From Phytophthora colocasiae (taxonomy: Eukaryota; Oomycota; Peronosporomycetes; Peronosporales; Peronosporaceae), in the NCBI GenBank assembly GCA_018806915.1, contig JAGKQI010000064.1, forward strand, positions 62,001-126,000: a stretch of DNA of 64,000 nt. The letters are read 5' to 3'. This document shows positions 1 to 10,439 of the stretch, piece by piece (within the stretch, counting starts at the first letter, position 1; every line of letters begins with the position of its first letter). The notes under the pieces are model-generated. The model was not told where the DNA came from, did no database searches, and saw nothing but the letters and a program-made list of their open reading frames with translations. The position numbers and the translations under genes are program-made.

Positions 1-1
1 C

Positions 2-842
2 GCGATATCCTGGTGGTATTCAAGGCCTGTACACTTCCTAAGTACTGGTGGGAGTCTGGAGCTAGATCGAGTGGCTCGACGGGATTCGTCTGGCAAGCTG
101 CATGAAGTTCCCTGCCCCCGCGTGATCAAAGACTACCATGCTTACATGGGGGGGCGTGGACGTTCATGATCAGCTCCGCCTACAGCGCTACTCGCTGCAG
201 CGTGCAGTTCGTTTCCAAAAGTACTACAAGTCGCTTGCCCTTGGGCTAATTGATATGGCGATTGTAAATGGGTACATTATTCACAAGCAGTTCTACAAGG
301 ACAAGGAAGGAAAACCTTTGTCGCACGTCGCCTACATGAAGACATTGCATTTGCAGTTGTGCCAGCTTCAAGCGTCTGACATGTACGAGGGCAACGAGTT
401 TGGCGTACAGCCAATAGCTACAGCAGAACAACCCCAGCCGCTGCGATCTAGCAATGGTGAGAGTGAGCACACCGTCCGGCAGCTGCAGCGTTTTCGAAAC
501 CAAACGACCCAGAATAAGCGATATCGTTATGCGTGCAAGATGTGTGCTACATTGAAGGAAGGGAAGGAGCGCGCTAAGACTTCTACGTTTTACTGCTCGC
601 AGTGCAACAAGGAGGGCCCCATCTTTCTGTGCCTACGCGCGCACCGCAAGATTCGCGGAGTTGCCGTAACATGCTGGGATATTTGGCACCGTAACTGGAA
701 AAACGGCCGTTTGATTCCGCCGGAGAGAGCAGGTCGGTTTCGCATGCGCGTGCGAGGGCCTCAAATGCCCCAAGACTCGTCTGCCGTTGAGCAAACGCCT
801 ACACCAAGAAAAAAGCGGAGGACACATACAGCTTCTGAGTAG
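2..842 (+). pseudogene. piggyBac-type transposase, C-terminal part, frameshifted
   Basis: The reading frame enters from the window edge and continues to MGG at about 148. It then resumes one frame over as GGVDVHDQLRLQRYSLQ, the conserved piggyBac (DDE_Tnp_1_7) block after the catalytic core. The break is at a run of seven G (148-154), where six would keep the frame. The C-terminus has a cysteine-rich zinc-ribbon-like segment (CKMC, then YCSQC, then further Cys/His, about 530-690) and a basic tail, as in PGBD proteins. Nothing upstream of the window can be judged. A sequencing error in the homopolymer is possible, so inactivation is not proven. Confidence 0.7.
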
Positions 843-862
843 CTTACCTAGCTAGTCACTTT

Positions 863-1335
863 ATGCTGCATTATGCAACGGACTTATGCTGCATAATGCA
901 TTGCCTGTATGGTGCATGTGGACCATCAGCAGAAGAAAGCGCCCGACTCCTTGATCAGATGTTTCTCAACATAAACGCTGTAAAATTGTATATAGGAATT
1001 TGTATGAGCAGATTTCCACCTGTTTGCGGTAATCATCTGATTGCGAAACCGGTTTACTTGCTTTTCGTATGCCTTCTCTTTTTCTAAAAAATCGAGTTTG
1101 GTTTCTCGATATTCGACTGGTCTCTGGCCAATTGCACATGGTCTCTGTGCAACACTGCACGGTCCTTCTGCAGCATTATGCAGCTTTGCATGGGGCATCT
1201 GGATACAATTTGTTCTGCAACATGCAGGTTAACCGGGCAGTGTCCTGTCCATCGCCGAGCGTGTGCACACTCCCCAAGCCCTTTTAGCAACGTTCTATAC
1301 AAATTCCTAGTATAACTGTGCTGCATAATGCAGCG
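863..1335. repeat. Subterminal palindromic repeats of the piggyBac-like element
   Basis: The palindrome CTGCATAATGCAG and close variants occur at about 863-877, 886-900, 1171-1184 and 1320-1333. Subterminal repeats near the tips of DNA transposons often bind transposase; that role is inferred. No gene is seen in 843-1460. Confidence 0.55.
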
Positions 1336-1638
1336 TAAGAAGGTCAAAATCAGCCGGGCTGGAGGGGTTAAAAACACAAATACTAGTACATGAGCAATGA
1401 TAAGGGGTGTAAGGCACAACATGTAGTGGACGCTTCCAGCTCTTCTATCGACACAAGAAACATTGTCAAAACGACCTGAAAATCGGATTTACTGAATTAT
1501 GCGGTTAAGACGTGTGGACTGCTGAAAAGCATTTGCATCGAACGGCTACACGAGCACAAGAAGATCGTCATTGAACTCGGGGACCGGAAACTCTGACACA
1601 CGGGGAACCAGTCACTTCATGGTCTTGGTGGTGGTGAT

Positions 1639-1956
1639 CTACCATCCCCAACCACCCATACCACCCCAGCCGCCCATGCCACCCCAGCCACCCCAACCAC
1701 CACATCCTCCACAGCTACCCCAGCCTCCCCACGGACCTCCCCACCCGAATCCTCCAAACCATTCCTTCTTCTTGTCGTTGGCCGCCAACTTGGCGGACTC
1801 CTTGACAGCAGTAGCATCTGGCGCATTGGGTTTAGTCGAAAGATGCGCGTGCTCAGAAGCAGGTTCAGGTGCGGCGAGAGATCTCAATGCCGGTTGGTAC
1901 TCGTTGGCCGCTGCGACGGCGACAAGTGTGGTGACGACGAGTGCGGTGAACTTCAT
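1639..1956 (-). CDS. GW1: secreted Gly/Trp-rich small protein, unit 1
   Basis: A 105-residue protein. Residues 1-18 form a clear signal peptide (MKFTALVVTTLVAVAAA, predicted cut before NEY). A hydrophilic Ala/Glu/Lys-rich linker reaches about residue 65 (ending NDKKKEW). The last 40 residues are Gly and Trp repeats (GGFGWGGPWGGWG, GGMGGWGW) with two cysteines spaced CGGC. The start is the ATG that gives the signal peptide; the stop is TAG. I do not recognise a named family. Composition resembles structural cell-wall or extracellular glycine-rich proteins; that role is inference. It is transcribed away from GY1 from a shared 329 bp region. The proline-rich reading on the other strand is an antisense artefact. 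Confidence 0.85.
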   Translation of the reverse strand: MKFTALVVTTLVAVAAANEYQPALRSLAAPEPASEHAHLSTKPNAPDATAVKESAKLAANDKKKEWFGGFGWGGPWGGWGSCGGCGGWGGWGGMGGWGGMGGWGW

Positions 1957-2285
1957 AGTACTTGCTTACTTGCGGCGAATGGACTTGTGCGGAGGAAGGC
2001 AAGTTGGTTTGTGAATGGAGACCTGAATGGAGCGGCCGAAGTGGTTGTAGTCCTGTTGCATCACGTGAAAGTTGCTACTGTACTACGTCCAGGAAGGACT
2101 TTCAACGGAACATCCGAGCACGTGAATCTAAAACACCGGCAAGAGCTTTCGTAGTAATCGCCAAGCAACGAGACGCAGACTTTTCTAACGACCTCAATCA
2201 AAAAAGATGAGCCTCAGTGTGGTGGTCATCCGGCATTTTGCGCTGTCGCGAATACCCGCCCCAAAAATCCCGAAACTCAACTATC
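1957..2285. promoter_or_regulatory. Divergent promoter between GW1 and GY1
   Basis: The two start codons face away from each other across 329 bp. Two perfect CACGTG palindromes lie at 2062-2067 and 2119-2124. GGTCATCCGGCATTTT at 2224-2239 matches the oomycete initiator/FPR consensus GCTCATTYYNCAWTTT at 13 of 16 positions and sits 46 bp upstream of the GY1 ATG, the usual place. On the GW side TCTCCATTCACAAA is a weaker candidate. The same region lies between GW and GY in units 3-11 (330-334 bp). bZIP control through CACGTG is inferred. Confidence 0.6.
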
Positions 2286-2663
2286 ATGATCAAGCGTGTT
2301 GCCGTTCTGCTTTTGGTGGTGCTGGTCGCTATGCTGAGCTGTGCTCATGCTGATGAAACTCCTGCAGCAGCAGTGGGTGCAGAAGATGCTGCAACGGAGC
2401 AAACCCCGCCAGGCGTGACACTCGTGGGAGACCGCGAGCCTGTGCCGACCAACAAGGAGCAGCTGGAGCAATTCATCGGAGGCGGAGGTGGTTTCATTCC
2501 GACCAGAGGAATCACGTACCGCTGGCGCTACACGTACCCGTGGGCTGGAGGATTCCGCTACGGTTGGCGCTACCCGATCGGCTACTGGAACACGTTCGGT
2601 CGTTCCCTCTACGGCTCGAGCTGCTTTTTCGGACGTTCATTTGGGGGCTTTTACTACTGCTAA
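2286..2663 (+). CDS. GY1: secreted Gly/Tyr-rich small protein, unit 1
   Basis: A 125-residue protein starting MIKRVAVLLLVV. The signal peptide runs to about residue 22 (cut after AHA, before DETPAAA). It has an acidic linker, a GGGGGFIP hinge, and a C-terminal half rich in Tyr, Trp, Arg and Gly that ends in GGFYYC. An in-frame codon upstream would add 23 residues in front of the signal peptide, so the inner ATG is chosen; it also follows the core promoter at the right distance. This copy has the shorter VGAEDAATEQ linker shared only with unit 8. No named family is recognised. The ending resembles that of the Gly-rich gene in the inverted block (GYWN..LYG..C..YYC). Confidence 0.85.
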   Translation: MIKRVAVLLLVVLVAMLSCAHADETPAAAVGAEDAATEQTPPGVTLVGDREPVPTNKEQLEQFIGGGGGFIPTRGITYRWRYTYPWAGGFRYGWRYPIGYWNTFGRSLYGSSCFFGRSFGGFYYC

Positions 2664-2921
2664 ATAGCGCGTACTTCTCGGCTATAGCGTGCCGCTATAA
2701 CATGGCAACGGAACCGCGAGAAAGGTGAAGAAGGGAGCGAAAAACGAAGCGCGTTTCGGTTGCAGGACGCAGCTACTCCAGATTTAACGAGTTAACGAGG
2801 TGTTAGTGGCGTTTAGGAAGGACAATAACTTGCAGCAGGAGTAGTGACAGCTTGCAATTGAAAATCCGATGGTTTTATCACTCGAATTCAAGTTCCGATT
2901 GTACGTTCCTTTAGTTTGTCT

Positions 2922-2954
2922 CCAACCTGCAAGGAAGTTGTGTCTCGCGGAGAG
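2922..2954 (+). pseudogene. MetAP2 3'-end relic, short form, unit 1
   Basis: The bases read PTCKEVVSRGE in one frame, matching the last residues of eukaryotic methionine aminopeptidase 2 (PTCKEVxSRGDDY). In this unit about 480 bp found in long units is missing just before it (junction after TTTGTCT). Confidence 0.6.
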
Positions 2955-3034
2955 GGTCAACACATCCTGCGTAACGACCATGTCATCGACAGTTCGTCGT
3001 ATCCTGGTAATTCAAATGCGATAACGAATTTGTA

Positions 3035-3061
3035 GCATGTACGTGTCGTGGCATGTACGTG
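3035..3061 (+). promoter_or_regulatory. Direct repeat of an ACGT-core site upstream of bZIP1
   Basis: GCATGTACGTG occurs twice (3035-3045 and 3051-3061), about 260 bp before the bZIP start codon. ACGT is the core bound by many bZIP proteins. The pair is kept upstream of bZIP in most units; units 3, 6 and 9 have only one copy. Autoregulation is an inference. Confidence 0.4.
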
Positions 3062-3315
3062 ATATTCCGTCGCCATCATTGATGCCGATACTTTTCTTTC
3101 CGCATAGATTTGACCCAGTTTTTTTTGTCGGAGTAAACAGCTCTGGTCAGGTCCGTTTACTCCGTTTTGAGCTCATCGCAAGATGAGAAAACCGCATCGA
3201 CAGTGTCGATTCAACACTCAGAACTACTTTCCACTTTCAATCTGTCCTGTTCGTGATCACTTCTTACTGAGTGATTCCAGACCACGAAAAAAATCAAGTA
3301 CGAGACTGTAAAACG

Positions 3316-4252
3316 ATGCAACGCATGCCCGACATCTTCAATCGGTTCGAGCGACAGTTTCCACAAGGCTTGAGCTCTGACGTAATCGGATGTGTTCTCC
3401 CTCGAGGATCAAGCGGCGACAACTACGTTTTCTCCAAGGCGAGTTTTGAAGAAAAGTCTGATGATTTCATACTGGACGACCAGGGGCCAGCAGCGATCGG
3501 TTTGTTGACTACGGACGTCAGTGAAAGACAACCCAGTCGAACCAAGCGCAGTAGTAAAAAGGCTGAGAAAGCCAGCACCAATAAGCATCGGAAGTCCACC
3601 CCCGAGCGCCGGGAACAATGTCGTCTGAATCAAGAGCGCTACAGGAAGAGACAAAGTGAACGTGAGAAACACCTCACGGTTCTTGTGAACGAACTCCGCG
3701 ATGAAGTTCCAATACTTGAGATTCAGCACACTCGGATGCGCTGCTGTCGTGACCCGACAGTGTGGACGGTAATAGCCGAGTATTCCCACCTCTTTCGTCA
3801 CGGCACAGAGGATCTTCAAAGTCCGAAAGCACGACGACAAGCAGCATTCCTACGGTCGTCAATGGCAAGTGACGTCATTATTGGCACCAGGGAAGGTGTG
3901 GATGCTCTGCTTGAGCAGTGGTGCTGGTACTCGACACATTTTGGGGATCTCCAGTTCCAGCTGAAAAGTGCAACTAGTTTGGGCTTCGTCCGTGTTGGAG
4001 ATGACAATCACGGACATGACACTAGCGAAGGTATTCCCACACTTATCATACGACGGATCTGCTGAGAGTCTTCACTCAATGATGTTAGGGAGACGACTGG
4101 TTCTCCCCTGCCGACTTTACTTTGAATGGAATGAAGACTCAAAACGTGTCGTTCGGCTGGAGACTACGGTGGATTTCCTCGTTGGGTTGCACAAGTTGCT
4201 TGGGTCTCTTGAAAACGTGAACTATGTGCTAGAACGAGCTCATATTGCGTAG
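3316..4252 (+). pseudogene. bZIP1: bZIP gene broken by a 14-base deletion
   Basis: The copy matches the 316-residue bZIP of unit 2 from MQRMPDIF to about residue 218, then loses 14 bases at about 3975. The lost piece (CAGTCATCGCAACT) lies between two GCAACT repeats, the mark of replication slippage. The bZIP domain and the first half of the C-terminal domain stay open, so a shortened protein with an altered end could still be made. The true ATG is preferred over the GTG 45 bases upstream. Confidence 0.8.
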
Positions 4253-4437
4253 GGCAAGCATGTTGGAGGACTGAAAAACTTAGCCATAACACACATGATA
4301 ACGTGATGCTGACACTTCTGAATTCCACAAGGACAACATCGCGCTGGTTGATAGTGTAGGATTCGTTTTCACAGAAAAAGACGAGGAAGAAGTTGATTTA
4401 GGCAAGCTTACGAAAGCTCTTGCCGGTGTTTTAGATT

Positions 4438-4606
4438 CACGTGCTCGGATGTTCCGTTGAAAGTCCTTCCTGGACGTAGTACAGTAGCAACTTTCACGTG
4501 ATGCAACAGGACTACAACCACTTCGGCCGCTACGATCCAGGTCTCCATTCACAAACCAACTTGCCTTCCACCGCACAAGTCCATTCGCCGCAAGTAAGCA
4601 AGTACT
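4438..4606 (+). promoter_or_regulatory. Truncated promoter of inverted GW2
   Basis: Only about 196 bp of the divergent promoter remains upstream of the GW2 ATG, but both CACGTG sites are kept (4438-4443 and 4495-4500). The GY side with its core promoter is gone. Confidence 0.5.
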
Positions 4607-4924
4607 ATGAAGTTCACCGCACTCGTCGTCACCACACTTGTCGCCGTCGCAGCGGCCAACGAGTACCAACCGGCATTGAGATCTCTCGCCGCACCTGAAC
4701 CTGCTTCTGAGCACGCGCATCTTTCGACTAAACCCAATGCGCCAGATGCTACTGCTGTCAAGGAGTCCGCCAAGTTGGCGGCCAACGACAAGAAGAAGGA
4801 ATGGTTTGGAGGATTCGGGTGGGGAGGTCCGTGGGGAGGCTGGGGTAGCTGTGGAGGATGTGGTGGTTGGGGTGGCTGGGGTGGCATGGGCGGCTGGGGT
4901 GGTATGGGTGGTTGGGGATGGTAG
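4607..4924 (+). CDS. GW2: secreted Gly/Trp-rich protein, inverted copy
   Basis: The predicted protein is identical to GW1 (105 residues) but lies on the plus strand because of the local inversion. Its upstream region is cut at 4410, so expression may differ from the other copies even though the coding sequence is intact. Confidence 0.85.
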   Translation: MKFTALVVTTLVAVAAANEYQPALRSLAAPEPASEHAHLSTKPNAPDATAVKESAKLAANDKKKEWFGGFGWGGPWGGWGSCGGCGGWGGWGGMGGWGGMGGWGW

Positions 4925-5125
4925 ATCACCACCACCAAGACCATGAAGTGACTGGTTCCCCGTGTGTCAGAGTTTCCGGTCCCTCAGAGTTTCCGGTCCC
5001 CGAGTTCAATGACGATCTTCTTGTGCTCGTGTAGGCGTTCGATGCAAATGCTTTTCAGCAGTCCACAACGTCTTAACCGCATAATTCAGAAATTCTGATT
5101 TCTATCTCGTTTTCGTTAGGTTGCT

Positions 5126-5222
5126 GCGCTACCCGATCGGCTACTGGAACACGTTCGGTCGTTCCCTCTACGGCTCGAGCTGCTTTTTCGGACGTTCATT
5201 TGGGGGCTTTTACTACTGCTAA
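5126..5222 (+). pseudogene. GY2: beheaded Gly/Tyr-rich gene, last 30 codons only
   Basis: The reading RYPIGYWNTFGRSLYG...GGFYYC ends in TAA, but the signal peptide, linker and promoter have been lost at the inversion breakpoint. No start codon is available. Confidence 0.85.
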
Positions 5223-6006
<784 letters not shown>

Positions 6007-6351
6007 AGTCAACACATCCTGCGTAACGACAGTTGTGTCCTGGTAATTCAAATGCGATAACGAATTTGTAGCATGTACGTGTCGTGGCATGTACGTGATA
6101 TTCCGTCGCCATCATTGATGCCGATACTTTTCTTTCCGCATAGATTTGACCCAGTTTTTTTTGTCGGAGTAAACAGCTCTGGTCAGGTCCGTTTACTCCG
6201 TTTTGAGCTCATCGCAAGATGAGAAAACCGCATCGACAGTGTCGATTCAACACTCAGAACTACTTTCCACTTTCAATCTGTCCTGTTCGTGATCACTTCT
6301 TACTGAGTGATTCCAGACCACGAAAAAAATCAAGTACGAGACTGTAAAGCA

Positions 6352-7302
6352 ATGCAACGCATGCCCGACATCTTCAATCGGTTCGAGCGACAGTTTCCAC
6401 AAGGCTTGAGCTCTGACGTAATCGGATGTGTTCTCCCTCGAGGATCAAGCGGCGACAACTACGTTTTCTCCAAGGCGAGTTTTGAAGAAAACTCTGATGA
6501 TTTCATACTGGACGACCAGGGGCCAGCAGCGATCGGTTTGTTGACTACGGACGTCAGTGAAAGACAACCCAGTCGAACCAAGCGCAGTAGTAAAAAGGCT
6601 GAGAAAGCCAGCACCAATAAGCATCGGAAGTCCACCCCCGAGCGCCGGGAACAATGTCGTCTGAATCAAGAGCGCTACAGGAAGAGACAAAGTGAACGTG
6701 AGAAACACCTCACGGTTCTTGTGAACGAACTCCGCGATGAAGTTCCAATACTTGAGATTCAGCACACTCGGATGCGCTGCTGTCGTGACCCGACAGTGTG
6801 GACGGTAATAGCCGAGTATTCCCACCTCTTTCGTCACGGCACAGAGGATCTTCAAAGTCCGAAAGCACGACGACAAGCAGCATTCCTACGGTCGTCAATG
6901 GCAAGTGACGTCATTATTGGCACCAGGGAAGGTGTGGATGCTCTGCTTGAGCAGTGGTGCTGGTACTCGACACATTTTGGGGATCTCCAGTTCCAGCTGA
7001 AAAGTGCAACTCAGTCATCGCAACTAGTTTGGGCTTCGTCCGTGTTGGAGATGACAATCACGGACATGACACTAGCGAAGGTATTCCCACACGTATCATA
7101 CGACGGATCTGCTGAGAGTCTTCACTCAATGATGTTAGGGAGACGACTGGTTCTCCCCTGCCGACTTTACTTTGAATGGAATGAAGACTCAAAACGTGTC
7201 GTTCGGCTGGAGACTACGGTGGATTTCCTCGTTGGGTTGCACAAGTTGCTTGGGTCTCTTGAAAACGTGAACTATGTGCTAGAACGAGCTCATATTGCGT
7301 AG
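6352..7302 (+). CDS. bZIP2: oomycete-type bZIP transcription factor, intact
   Basis: A 316-residue predicted nuclear DNA-binding protein. The basic region (about 91-113, RREQCRLNQERYRKRQ) fits the bZIP rule N-x7-R-x9-L exactly, except that the invariant Asn is Cys102 (Arg110, Leu120). Heptad positions are Leu120, Leu127, Leu134 and Met141, with an unusual proline at 132. Before it is an acidic/Ser region and a basic KRSSKKAEK stretch that could serve nuclear import. Residues about 146-316 form a conserved C-terminal domain common to oomycete bZIPs (EYSHLFRHG, WCWYSTHFGDL, KVFPHV, LGRRLVLPCRLYFEW). Cys-type bZIPs are known from Phytophthora and have been tied to oxidative stress defence. The start ATG is preferred over the in-frame GTG at 6307. 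The best intact copy in the plus-strand array. Confidence 0.9.
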   Translation: MQRMPDIFNRFERQFPQGLSSDVIGCVLPRGSSGDNYVFSKASFEENSDDFILDDQGPAAIGLLTTDVSERQPSRTKRSSKKAEKASTNKHRKSTPERREQCRLNQERYRKRQSEREKHLTVLVNELRDEVPILEIQHTRMRCCRDPTVWTVIAEYSHLFRHGTEDLQSPKARRQAAFLRSSMASDVIIGTREGVDALLEQWCWYSTHFGDLQFQLKSATQSSQLVWASSVLEMTITDMTLAKVFPHVSYDGSAESLHSMMLGRRLVLPCRLYFEWNEDSKRVVRLETTVDFLVGLHKLLGSLENVNYVLERAHIA

Positions 7303-7471
7303 GGCAAGCATGTTGGAGGACTGAAAAACTTAGCCATAACACACATGATAACGTGATGCTGACACTTCTGAATTCCACAAGGACAACATCGCGCTGGTTG
7401 ATAGTGTAGGATTCGTTTTCACAGAAAAAGACGAGGAAGAAGTTGATTTAGGCAAGCTTAGTAGACCACCT

Positions 7472-7671
7472 GGGCATCTGTCGGCTACAGCCGAAGAGCT
7501 GGTTTTCGGAGCACGAGGAATGGGGCTTCATCCAGATGTACACTATCCAGAGAAAAGGGAGCTCTGCCACCAACCACAAACGGACAGACGTCCTCGCTAC
7601 CGCAGTCGATACGCGGGACCTCCAGTAGCTTTAGCAAAGTAGTCATTTCCGCTTTTACTTCGTCGAAAACA
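7472..7671 (+). repeat. Split direct repeat A1
   Basis: 200 bp at the left end, repeated at 12995-13194 with about one difference. It begins GGGCATCTGTC. Confidence 0.9.
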
Positions 7672-7701
7672 AACCCTTCTGCCACCTACGACTCTGTCAC
7701 A

Positions 7702-9807
7702 ATGGTCATGCCGCCCTTCTCCGTACTTCTCATGCCAGAAGATGTCCATGACCAAGCCGTGGTATCCGTTCCTGTGTACGGAACATGTGACACCATAGTA
7801 GGCAGTACCGCTACTGTCCGGTTGTCGACACCTCCGCATGCAACTGTGCAAGTTTCAGCCTCAACGGCACGTCGTCGCCAGGTTGACGTCAATGAGTACG
7901 ACGCGGGGGCTCCAGGAGAATGGCTCCGTAAAGCTGTTGTCGGTGTCTCCAACGGAAACTACGTGACCGGCCAGGTTGTAGGATACAACGGGAACGACGT
8001 CATCATCCGAACGTTACTTGGTGAATTTAACTCTCGAACGGTGGAACTAGAAGAGGTCGCACCGGTATTGTGTTTTCTGGTCGGTAATACCCGACTGCGG
8101 GTCGAGGATATGACTGCAGAGGAGTTGACCGACCAGTATACTGAGATTTTGGACAGAATTCTCGGGACCAATCAACGAGGATCACGCTCAATTCCGCGCC
8201 TACTCGCGGGACTTCAACCAGTTCGTGAACAGCCCCAAGCCACTGATACACTCCGGTGGACTAACACCCTAACTGGGGTCGAGTCTACAGTGAGCGTACG
8301 CCATGCCGTTGACTATGCGTTCTTCGTCGACGGAAATCGCCGCATTCCCGCCAGTGCACGTGCCAACATTGGCGACGCATTTGATGCTGATCCTCGCCAT
8401 ACAAACGAGACGGCGGACCCGCCTAGTGGCAGAAGAAACCGAGCGGGACGATCTCGAGACACTGTTACAGTCGATTGGAGGTGGCGCCATGGCACCCGAA
8501 GACTCCCGAATCCAAATGCGACGTATCTAGCTGCACCAGTGCAATCCAGTACAGAGACACTTGTCCCACAGAACTGCCACGCCAAAAATCCTAGCTGCCA
8601 TTGCGGATGACCCCGATCTCATTCGTTTTATCTGGGACTTAGTAAAAAGAATCGGAAAACGACCTGCTCCGTCGACAGGGCAACGGGAGTCCCAACGACG
8701 ACGAGTCCTAGCCCCGTCGGACCTGCTCAATGCTTCCGAACCCTGGCGAACGACGATCAAAAACGCCTTCAATCCGACCCGGACACAGCAACTGATCAAT
8801 GGAATCATCGCTGGACCGGACCACGCAGGTAATGGATCCTTCAGATATTGTTGATTCTATGATTTCATCCCGGTCCACAAAGTTCAAGCCACCCAGCCAT
8901 CATTACCCGTGTGTACGACATCCAGTTTGGAGCACGAGGCCTTTCAATCATGCACTTCTGGCGATTTGACTTCTCTGCGCGAAGGGCATGGTATGCAGAC
9001 GGATTAGTAAACCTCAGCAATTTCTCAACCTCAGTGGCCATGCCGAAGGCACGGAAACCCGAGTCCCTTGGTGACATCTCAAATGCACTTATGGTCCTGC
9101 TCGTATTTGCGGAAGAGTTCTTCGACCATCACACTTGTCGGTTGATCAGCGGCTCGAGGGAGTTTGTCGAAGAACTACGTAGTTTCTGCCAATGGAGCTC
9201 AGAGGACGTAGTAACTCTCACGTTCTGGTTCGACCGCTTGTTTGAAGACTACAGAGCTGCCACCGAGATGGACGCCCGTCATGGTACGACTTTACGGACG
9301 GAAATCCGCCGGAGGCTCTCTTTGCAAGACCCGGATTTGCAAAGTGTGCTATACGTTATCCAGACAGAACGTTTAGCGTCCTTGACAGCTGTCTCAACAA
9401 AGGCGACGGCAAGAACGGTATCATCTTCCCTTTCGATTGGAACACGTCGGACGGAGACAACCCGTTCGACCAGGAAGACACCTCAAGACGTCCTTGATGC
9501 GTTACCGAAACAAGGTCGACTCTCGGTCTGCATGAAACACCTATCGTCACGAGGTTGCACGTCCAAGAGCGATGACCGTGTGTGCGTTTCCAAACCACGC
9601 CCACTTCATTCCAGACGACCTACCACCGGTAGTTCGCAAGTACATCTCAGCACAGATGGGAGGATTGCACGAAGAGCTGCGCCAATGATGGCCACCAAAG
9701 CCCCAAGCGCCGAGTTTATCTGGCCAAGCATTGAGTCCGTCTTCATGTTTTCCTGTTCGTTCAGTGTCGTCAATGTTCAACAAGTCCATCCCCAACTCCT
9801 ACTCTAG
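7702..9807 (+). pseudogene. gag-like region of the retroelement, frame-broken
   Basis: Open stretches 7702-8610, 8561-8854 and 8911-9807 overlap or abut in different frames and together occupy the gag position before the reverse transcriptase. The first begins at ATG with MVMPPFSVLLMPEDVHD. A Cys/His cluster (CMKHLSSRGC) near 9530 could be a degenerate nucleic-acid-binding knuckle. No protease or integrase motif is seen, as expected for this order. The assignment rests on position more than on similarity. Confidence 0.5.
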
Positions 9808-10439
9808 ACGTTCAAGGTCGCCGTTCATACTACAGGCGCCGAAGAAGCTGGACCGTATACCCCGACCGAGTGGTCTGCCGTTTCGTGTCACACCGGGGAC
9901 CGTTCGCCAGTTACAGGATATCCTTCACCGCCGATTGCACGAGCACGAGCTCACCCGCTGCGATCGGTTGGCTTCGACCTTTCTTCAGGCCGGTATCCGA
10001 CCGCCGAAGTGCATTCTGTCCGCAACTGGCCCAACACAACTCACCTCTTCCGTCGATAGTGAGTTATGCAGCGCCCTCTCCACGCTAGTGGAGAAAACGT
10101 CCTTGTCGCTCGCCGCCACGATCGCGCTATGGCGCAACGAAACAACAGGCGATCCCCGACCAAACAAGCGCGCTAGATCCGAGTATGGCTCGACATTCTA
10201 CTGCATGGGTATCGTCACCAAGACCAGGTTGTGGCTGTAGCAACAAGAGGTGTTGCACACAAACTGAACTCCCACGGCCACCGGATGGAAATCACGTCCG
10301 GAACCATACAAGCGCACGGAAGTATACCCAAGCATTAATTCGCAGTCTTTCCGATGGACCAAGCTTCAGGGGACATACCTTGTTCTCGAACTACCGACGG
10401 CTCTACGATGGTCGGAACTTCGCTTTAGCCCGTTTGGGT

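Larger units (their letters stand above)
1..1367 (+). mobile_element. piggyBac-like DNA transposon, 3' part (left end outside window)
   Basis: The transposase C-terminus (2-842) is followed by about 500 bp of non-coding DNA with repeated palindromes. This ends in GGGCTGGAGGGG directly against TTAA at 1368-1371, which fits piggyBac elements: they end in runs of C/G and integrate at TTAA. Array homology starts about 90 bp further on, near 1461. The other end is outside the window, so the exact terminus is inferred. Confidence 0.6.
4411..5125 (-). repeat. Inverted 715 bp block of unit 2 (GW gene plus promoter half)
   Basis: The normal sequence after bZIP (GGCAAGCTTA) jumps at about 4410 into the reverse complement of the GW promoter. 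The block ends at about 5125, where the reversed unit start joins the middle of the GY coding region (GCGCTACCCGATCGG). The GY 5' half and about 20 bp of spacer are lost. The left joint shares two bases, so end joining is a likely cause. Confidence 0.85.

Noticed and set aside
1639..1956. GW as an RXLR or Crinkler effector
   Set aside because: No RXLR-EER or LFLAK motif follows the signal peptide; ALRSLAAPE does not fit RXLR, and the tail is Gly/Trp repeats.
1571..2014. Proline-rich frame (PPQPPMPPQPPQPPHPP) opposite GW, repeated in every unit
   Set aside because: It is the antisense of the GGW codons, begins at TTG, and has no signal peptide, whereas the GW frame has one plus a proper ATG.
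3271..3315. Upstream GTG start giving bZIP 15 more residues
   Set aside because: Nuclear genes start at ATG; the stretch is the variable leader and is replaced by unrelated sequence in units 3, 4 and the inverted copies.
3409..3840. 143-codon minus-strand frame opposite bZIP in many units
   Set aside because: Antisense shadow: it exists only where the bZIP frame is intact, has no domain, and follows bZIP changes.
4020..4400. A second gene after bZIP (frame reading KDNIALVDSVGFVFTEKDEEEVDL)
   Set aside because: The short acidic frame lacks an ATG and is stopped upstream in several units. It may be an old bZIP extension, but nothing supports translation.
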